This document shows, one piece after another, positions 57,301-64,000 of a stretch of 64,000 bases of DNA. A program made the position numbers and the translations under genes. Position 1 is the first letter of the stretch; each line of letters starts with the position of its first letter. The notes beneath the pieces were generated by a model. That model did not search any database. It was not told where the DNA came from and was given only the letters and a program-made list of their open reading frames with translations. This DNA is from Acanthamoeba lenticulata (Eukaryota > Discosea > Longamoebia > Acanthamoebidae), in contig NAVB01000480.1 of assembly GCA_002179805.1 (NCBI GenBank), positions 1 to 64,000 on the forward strand. The letters are read 5' to 3'.

Positions 57301-57742
57301 GCGGAAGTTCCAGTGCGACGCCCTCGGCTGCCCGCGTTCGAACGGCCGCGGCGACGGCCACCACGGCCACGCCACTCAAGGACTCTTCCAAGAAAGGTAT
57401 CTGCGCAGCGCTCATCTTGATTGCAGGCCAGCCACTGACCACCGACCACATTGGCGACTTGATGCGCAGTTCCCGTGACGCCCTCGCGATCAACAGCTTC
57501 TTCGTCTTCCTCGTTGGCATCGTCTTCCTCTCGCACAGATTCAACCTTCAAGTGCGTTTCACGAGTCATCCTTTCCCTCCTTCGATACTATCATACTATG
57601 ATGATGAAGAAGAAGGTGAACTCATGCGTCTCATGATTTGGTGGCGGTGAGCAGGCCCCCAACAACACCGGCACCGACACCGGGCGGCGACAGCAGCAGG
57701 AGGCTCACCCGCTCGGTCTCGCTGCGTAACGCCCGCGCGTGA
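54330..57742 (+). CDS. PRC1: MAP65/PRC1/ASE1-family antiparallel microtubule bundler
   Basis: Exon 1 begins MQQVKSPLHSRTKAASSASV and contains DTLRLVRREYVELIKVWNSI. The N-terminal coiled-coil continues through EMERELASLHSTINDLRALL, REERLREMRELQSRFLVLCD and FRAELKKLV regions. The spectrin-like core includes ISQLWQELYITPDPKDEFEN and RVEVKTLSERLARMGPLIKL. The microtubule-binding signature of the family appears in KYSFDVLEAMRVEV and the following KSEMRAFETKASEKSRLFGR. The basic, Ser/Pro-rich tail (KKEKKEKKEKKKTAKTPS) carries candidate phosphorylation sites and ends RLTRSVSLRNARA at 57742. More than eight introns. The family crosslinks spindle-midzone microtubules during cytokinesis. Confidence 0.85.
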
Positions 57743-57966
57743 CGCCACACAAAGAAAATAAAGAGGAATTCGTGTACGTTCGTGTGGAATGTGGGCCATT
57801 GCTGCGCCTTACCCACAGAGCAACAACGACTTCTTCGTCTTGCTGGCCGAAGACAGAAGACCACAAGGTTATTCTTGTTGCTGCACACAAAGAAAAGAAA
57901 GGGAAAATCAAGAAGAATTGGCCGGCTGGTGTTGCGGATCATACTGTAACGAATCAAAAAAATACA

Positions 57967-60900
57967 ATGGCGGATCCAAAGGTGCAGGTGCGCCAAGAGT
58001 TGAAGGCTGCCCGCGAGCTTTTGGACAAGAAGGAGTGGATGGAGGCGCTGCAGCACTGCAAGGCGGCCCTGAAGCTCGACGCCAAGAATTACAACGTGTT
58101 TGTGTTCATCGGGCTCGCTGCTGCCGAGCTCGGGCAGGAGAAGCAGAGCGAGGAGGCCTATCGTCGTGCCACCACGCTACAGCCGGCCACGATCCTTGCG
58201 TGGCAGGTGCGACCATCATCTTCACATGATTTTTTTTGTTGGTGTCCCCAACTGCCCCGCAACGGCCGTTCTACATTGCGAGTGCACATCTGTTAACACG
58301 CGCACAGGGCCTGGCCAAGCTGTATCAGAAGTCTGCCCAGTGGGCTAAGCTGGCCGAGGTCTATGAGGCCATCCTCAAGCTCATACCGTACCGCCTCCTG
58401 CACGCTCGCCCCCTCCTCTGGTGAGTATACTCACGCAGGCCACGCCGCTTCCACTTCACGTGTGTCAAAAGGGAGGACCAAGCCAAGAAGCGGAAGGACC
58501 TCACCGTCAAGCTGGCCGACACCCACCTGCAGGCCGGCGACCGAGCCAAGGCCATCGCCATCTGGCACGACCTGGTGGCAGCGGCCGAGGCGCAGGGCGA
58601 CGCGGTCGAGGCGCTCAACACGCTCAACAAGATCCTCGGCCAGCTCAAGGCCGCTGAGGCCGAGGAGCAGTCCCGCGCCGGCGCCACGGCAGATGACCGC
58701 GCCAATGCGACGGCACAGGTCGAGCAGCTCCTTCTGCGGGTCATCGACGACATGCGGCTGCCCAACACTGCGGCGTTCCACGACGAGTACATCAAGCGCC
58801 TCCTGGCGCGATTGGCCGCCTCGACCGACGCCCAGAAGTCCGCTCAGGTGGTTACCGCGGAGCCCTCTTCTCCTCGTTTCTCGTCCTCCCACTGCAATGG
58901 GCTGTTGTGGCTGACGCTCAGCATCGACAGTTGCGTCAGGAGATCATCACCCGCTGCAGGCACGCTGCGCGCACGCAACCCACGTCGCCGCTGCCCTTTG
59001 AGGTTTTGCTGGACGTGGCCGAGGAGGACAGCTCTGGTCTGCCCCCTCTTGCTTCATTTGTTTATAATTTATTTTCGTTTTCGTTTTCGTTCTTTGTTAA
59101 TTGTGATTTTTGGTGGACCACAGAGGTGGGCTCCGACGAGCAGCAGTGGCTGTTCAAGCGGCTCGTGCGCTCGTTCCCGCACCGGCCTCTGAGCTGGCTT
59201 CTGCTGGGCACGTTCCTGCTGGGCCCGCTCCCGGCGCCCTCGCAGCACAGCCGCTTCGTCAAGGCCAAGGAGCACGAGGGCCGGCCCGTCGACGAGCTGA
59301 TGGCTCTCATCGAGTCCGGCCTCAAGGAGCACTGTACACGCCGCCTCGCCCTTTCTTTGGCCAACGCCTTTCTAAGGGTCAAGCGAGCTGACTTTTTGCT
59401 GGGTGGACGGGGACGCGCATCAGCGACGTGCGTGTCCGGCTGGGTGCTGCTGGCCGAGCTCTACCTGCGCAGCCAATCATTCCAGCAGAGCGCAGACTGC
59501 GTGGCCAAGGGCTTCAAGACCATCGGGGAGAGGCAAAAGGCCCTCAAGTCGCCCCTGCTCGCGTATGCCGCCTCGTCCCAGTCCCGCATCCGGCCGCGCT
59601 CGCGCCTCACACAGCCCTCTCTCTCCCCCCCTGGGTGTGGACAGGGCCACGACCAAGCTGCAGCTGGTGCAGGCCAAGGTCTACCATCTGACCAAGCGAA
59701 GGAAGGAAGCGCAGGCGCTCTACCGCGTCGTGCTCGAGCGCGAGGCGCACAACCTGGAGGCCATGATGGTGCGGCTGCTGTGCCTCAATGCCTCTTTCTC
59801 TCCTCTTTCTGCCGATGGCGTCTCTGATGAGGCTTTAATGACCGCCATAGGGCTTGGCCGAGTCCTACGTTGAGGCCAAGGAGCCAGCGCTGGCAGAGGA
59901 CATGTTCAAGCAGGTGCTCGCCCACAACCCCAAGCAGGACGAGGCGCTCGTCCAGCTCGGCCTCCTCGAGTTTCAGCGGTGCGCCGCCTCTGCCTCCCGC
60001 CCATCTGGCCTCCCTCGCCGGAGCTGACGTGGTGAGGCCCATGCGTGTCATCACAACAGTGAGAAATACGCGGAGGCGGGCCAGCTGCTGAAGTCGGCCG
60101 TGGAGCTCAACCCCCACATGTCTTCCTACTTCCACCATCTCGGCCGGGCCTACTGGCACATGGGCGGTACGCGCAGCACTGTAGCCTTCACTCTGGTGTT
60201 GTCGAGGTGACGAACGTTTCATCTCACCTTGGGTACAGGCGAGTACCGCACGAACAAGCAGTACGCGCAGACGCAGTTCCTGCAGTCGGCCAAGCTGGAC
60301 CCGCTGTTCGCCGGCAACTTCACCTACCTGGGCCACTACTACCGCCTGGTCGAGAACGACCTGGTCAAGGCCAAGCGCTGCTACCAGAAGGCCCTCTCCC
60401 TCAGCGACGGCCTCGACAGCGACGCCGGCAGCGCCCTCAGGTCCGGCTTAATTCCATGCATTCCACAACATTCCATGCTCAATTCCTTCCCCTCTGCAGT
60501 GACCTTTACGTCGCGGGTGGCCAGAAGGCGGCCGCCGTCACCCTGTGGAAGGAGGTCTCCTCCAAGTCCAACCGGTACGACCAGCGGCCATTATGCGCGG
60601 CGAGTCCCTCGTATGGGTCTGGTGCGAGAGGCCTCACATTTATGGCGCACGCGAAACAGGGTCAAGTGGGCGTGGCGCAACATGGCCTTCCACTACCTCA
60701 AGGGCGGCAAGTACGCGGCGGCCATCCCGGCTTTCCACAACGTGCTGCGGCTCGACACGCGCGACGAGCTGTGCTGGAAGGGCCTCGCCCAGTCCTACCT
60801 CGCCACCGGTGCGTCGATACATTGCCGCTCTTCTCACCTTGTGCTGCGTCGCGTTTTTCAGCTCACTCGCGAGTTGGTACACCCAATCAAGGCAAATACG

Positions 60901-63900
60901 TGGCGGCGCTGAAGGGCTTTGAGCGCGCGCTGGAGCTCGACCCGACCTGCGCGGCCTCCAAGTACCAGGTGGCCTGCACCAAGCTCCTCCTGGGTCTCAC
61001 CGCCGACGCCACCGTTCAGTTCCGAGGTTGCGTGCTCACCTCGCTCGCTCTTCTTTCTTGACCGTCAGCCGTGCGGACGGGGACTGATAGATTATTTAAT
61101 TTAATTTAATTTAGAAATTCTGGAGGGCAAAGAGGGCTACTTGCCGGCCATGAAGGGTCTGGCCCAGGCGCTCATCTCGCTGGCCTCGTCGCAGCTCACG
61201 CAGGGCCTTGTTGAACGGCACGTGCCCCTAGATCCGGCCTGGCTTGGCCTGGCTTGATCTTGGTCTCAGACGCTGACATGGTGTAAACCCCAAAACAGAC
61301 CCGCCGACAACCTGCGCGAGGCCAAGCAGATCATCGAGGCGTGCCTCAAGATCCAGGACAACCTGCAGTGCCTGTGGAAGCTGCTCGGCGACGTACACAC
61401 GATGCACTACCACCTGCCCTCCGCTCCGCCGGCCCCGACGTCCACCGAGGATCAGGGCGCGTGGAACGCCGAGGCGGTTGGCAGCAGGCGCGAGCAGAAG
61501 CTGCAGCAGCTGCGCGAGGGCGCACAAGCCTACGAGCGTGCGCTTCTGCTCGACGCCTCGTGCGCCTCGCTCCACCACGACCTCGCCGTCAACTGCTACC
61601 TCCACGGACTCGTGCTCGAGTCCCACCTCCCAGCGGCAGAGGCCGACCGCGCGCTCGCCGAGAAGAAGCTGGGCGAGGCCGTCTCGTGGATGAAGAAGGC
61701 CCTCGCGCTCGAGCCCCGCAACGCGGCCTACTGGAACGTGCTCGGCGTGCTGCTCCACCGCACCCTGCCCGCCCACAGCCAGCACGCCTTTGTCACCGCC
61801 CTCCGCCTCAACGACGGCGTACGTCCTGTGCCCGTCCGGCCGGCCTGGCGCGCTCGGACTAACGTCTTTCTTCATGGCGGGCTTGGGCTTCCGTGGACAG
61901 GACGACAAGGCGTGGGTCAATCTCGGCATACTCTACCTGCAGCACGGCGACCTGGGCCTCGCCGAGCAGGCCTTCCTCAAGGCGCAGTCCATCAGCCCCG
62001 AGAACGCGTCGGTGTGGGCCGGCCACGCCCTCTTGGCCGAGGTCGACGCTGATCCGTCAGTGCCCACGCGTCCGGTCCTGGCGGCCTCGTCCTACCAGCA
62101 GGCCTGCTCGCTCGAGGACCACACCGTACTTCCACTCTCTTTGTTTTCGCTTTCGTTTTCGTTCTCGTCGTTTTCGCTCTTTACGTGCTGACGCTTGGGG
62201 TCAGTGGGAAGGGCGGGTCGGTATGGGCTACACGGGCTACATCCTGGGCGGGGAGGCGATGCAAACTGCCATGCTCCCCATGGAGGCCTACATGCGGTTC
62301 GCCTCTCTCCCTCCCTCCCTTGTTGTCATTGTTGCTATCGTTGCGGCTTGAGCTCTGATGTGTGGCCTGTGCAGGGCGCATCCGACGGAAAAGCACTCGG
62401 CGGGCGGGTGGAACCTCCTCGGAATGCTCCACGAGGCGCGCGGCGTCTACGAGGCCGCCCTCCGCTGCTTCACGCGGGCCCTGGACCTCCTCCCCGCGCC
62501 GCCGGCCAAGCAGTCCGCACGGGCCCAGCCGCGGGCGACCTTCCGGACCGTCATCCCGCTCTCCGATGGCGATGATGACGGGCTCTCGGCAGCGGAGAAG
62601 GCAGCGACGGTGCTGGCCAACCGAGCACGCGTGCTGATGCGCCTGCGGCGGTGGCCCGACGCTGTGCGCGACCTGCAGCACGCGGGCGTCGGCGCGGCGG
62701 ACCCGCGCGACCTCCGCGACGTCGCGCTCGCGTGGGACCTCGGCCGGGCCCACTTCCTCGACGGCCGGCTCGACGACGCCGTCCAGGCCCACCAGCAGCT
62801 CCTGGCCCAGCTCGAGCGCGTGAACAACGCGTCGGGGGCCGATCCGGCGTCGCCGCTGCACCGAGCCGAGAAGGAGACGCTCCTGCTGCTGGCCCAGCTG
62901 GCCTACCACCAGGGCGACGTCACGCAGGCCAAGCGCTACGTCATGCAATGGTGCGCCGACGTCGTCCTTGTCGTCAGCCAGGACGAGCGCTCACGATGAT
63001 GATGATAACAACGGTGGGGATGGTGGCGTGAGCAGTGTGAAGAAGGACGGCAACTACGTGGGCGGATGGCAGATGATGAGCGGGCTGGGCCTCCTGATCG
63101 AGGACTTTACTGTGACGCAGAGCGCGCTCCAGCAGGTCCACAAGCTCACGACCCGCGCGCCCTCGCCCGAGCTCTACGCCATGCAGGCCCTCGTCGCCCT
63201 CCTCGAGGTACGTCCCAATGGGTAAGAAAAAGAGAGACGTGCTCATGCCGACACGCGCGAGCAGAACAAGCCGGACGAGGCCAAGCGCCACGCCAGCAAG
63301 GCCTACCACCTGCGCCCTGATCGGGAGGAGGCCTGGGACGCCCTCGCCCGCCTGGTGATGAGCTACTTCCAGAGCGGCGACGCCCTGCGCACGCTCTGTG
63401 TAAACTCGTCGCGCCTGACCTTCCCCAAACTCCAGGTGACAGCCGCCCCGGGAGGCCTTTCTCTTTTTCTTTGGCGTATATCGGCTCACCACCTCGATGT
63501 GCACAGAACTACGTGGCGCGGCATCGCCTCATCGCAGAGTCTCTTCTCCAGTTCGGCCGCAACGTCCCCGCGGCGCCGGTGACCGAGAACGGCGACATTC
63601 CTTCTCAGCCTCGCTACGACGGTGGCCTTCAGGTAAGAAGATATTCTTTTTAAATATTATTTTTTTAAACTAAAAAAAAACTTCTATTTTCCGCAGGCGG
63701 CGATTAGCCACTTGACGAAGCTGGTTCACCTCAACCCGCTGGACCACGAGGCGTGGTACCTGCTCGCGGCGGCTTCCTACTCGCGGTGCCTTCTCGCACC
63801 GGAGGAGGAGCGCCGGCGACGCGCGGGCGCCGCTTGCAACCTGCTCCGCCATGTGCTCGACCTCTACGCGCATGAGAAGGCCCGGCTGGAGCAGGCCCGC

Positions 63901-64000
63901 GCGGCGCTGCGCTCCGGCGGGACGCCGGCGCAGCCGGGCAAGCCCAGCGACGACGCCGCCGCGTTGGCGAAGCAGCTGCGCGACATCGACGAACGACTGC
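57967..64000 (+). CDS. SKIC3: SKI3/TTC37 exosome-cofactor TPR protein (3' end outside window)
   Basis: The scaffold of the SKI complex, which feeds RNA to the cytoplasmic exosome. The first exon gives MADPKVQVRQELKAARELLD, then TPR units EWMEALQHCKAALKLDAKNY and VFVFIGLAAAELGQEKQSEE, nearly matching the start of animal TTC37. More TPRs follow: AWQGLAKLYQKSAQWAKLAE, WVLLAELYLRSQSFQQSADC, TYLGHYYRLVENDLVKAKRC, KWAWRNMAFHYLKGGKYAAA, AALKGFERALELDPTCAASK, ALLLDASCASLHHDLAVNCY and AWVNLGILYLQHGDLGLAEQ. Repeats continue to HLTKLVHLNPLDHEAWYLLA near 63,770. More than 15 introns, some with TTTTCG-rich tracts (59,060; 62,145). The right edge cuts the gene. Confidence 0.9.

Overview
This is a gene-dense, GC-rich stretch of a eukaryotic nuclear chromosome. 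Genes sit a few tens to a few hundred bases apart on both strands, and most are split by short introns (about 50-100 nt) with GT..AG ends. The 5S rRNA and U2 snRNA genes, the gene content (histidine phosphotransfer protein, MAP65, a cortactin-like SH3 protein) and the AT-rich short introns in GC-rich coding DNA suggest a free-living amoebozoan of the Acanthamoeba type. That assignment is an inference from the sequence; no database was searched. I see no prokaryotic operons, CRISPR arrays, phage or intact transposons.

Layout. 0-6.5 kb: a ubiquitin-conjugating E2 (UBE2D type, cut by the window edge) divergent from a RING E3; 5S rRNA and U2 snRNA on the minus strand; mitochondrial cobalamin adenosyltransferase; an HPt phosphorelay protein. 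6.5-15 kb: nucleoporin ALADIN, an unknown protein, proteasome chaperone PSMG3, a lysine-rich protein, mitochondrial ribosomal protein L32, and RNA polymerase II subunit RPB3. 15-26 kb: an unresolved gene, an MRG15-type chromodomain joined to UBR7, an OSCA/TMEM63 channel and a large ankyrin protein. 26-35 kb: PET100, a U-box/WD40 protein, TEX261/SVP26, a bromodomain protein with three helicase-associated (HA) domains, and Y14/RBM8A. 35-48 kb: condensin CAP-G with a very long charged tail, carnosine N-methyltransferase, a cortactin-like Arp2/3-binding SH3 protein, two small unknowns and a small secreted cysteine-rich protein. 48-64 kb: a kynurenine-formamidase-like cyclase convergent with NMNAT, a membrane-anchored TPR protein, MAP65/PRC1, and SKI3/TTC37 running off the right edge.

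Functional links visible in the layout are an E2 beside a RING E3, two NAD-biosynthesis candidates end to end, and several chromatin/nuclear genes in one half (chromo-UBR7, bromo-HA, CAP-G, Y14). Most large open frames opposite the real genes are composition-driven shadows and are not annotated. The most novel items are the chromodomain-UBR box-PHD fusion, the winged-helix/bromodomain/HA-domain protein, the eight-cysteine secreted peptide, the retained cysteines in RPB3, and two tRNA-like hairpins.
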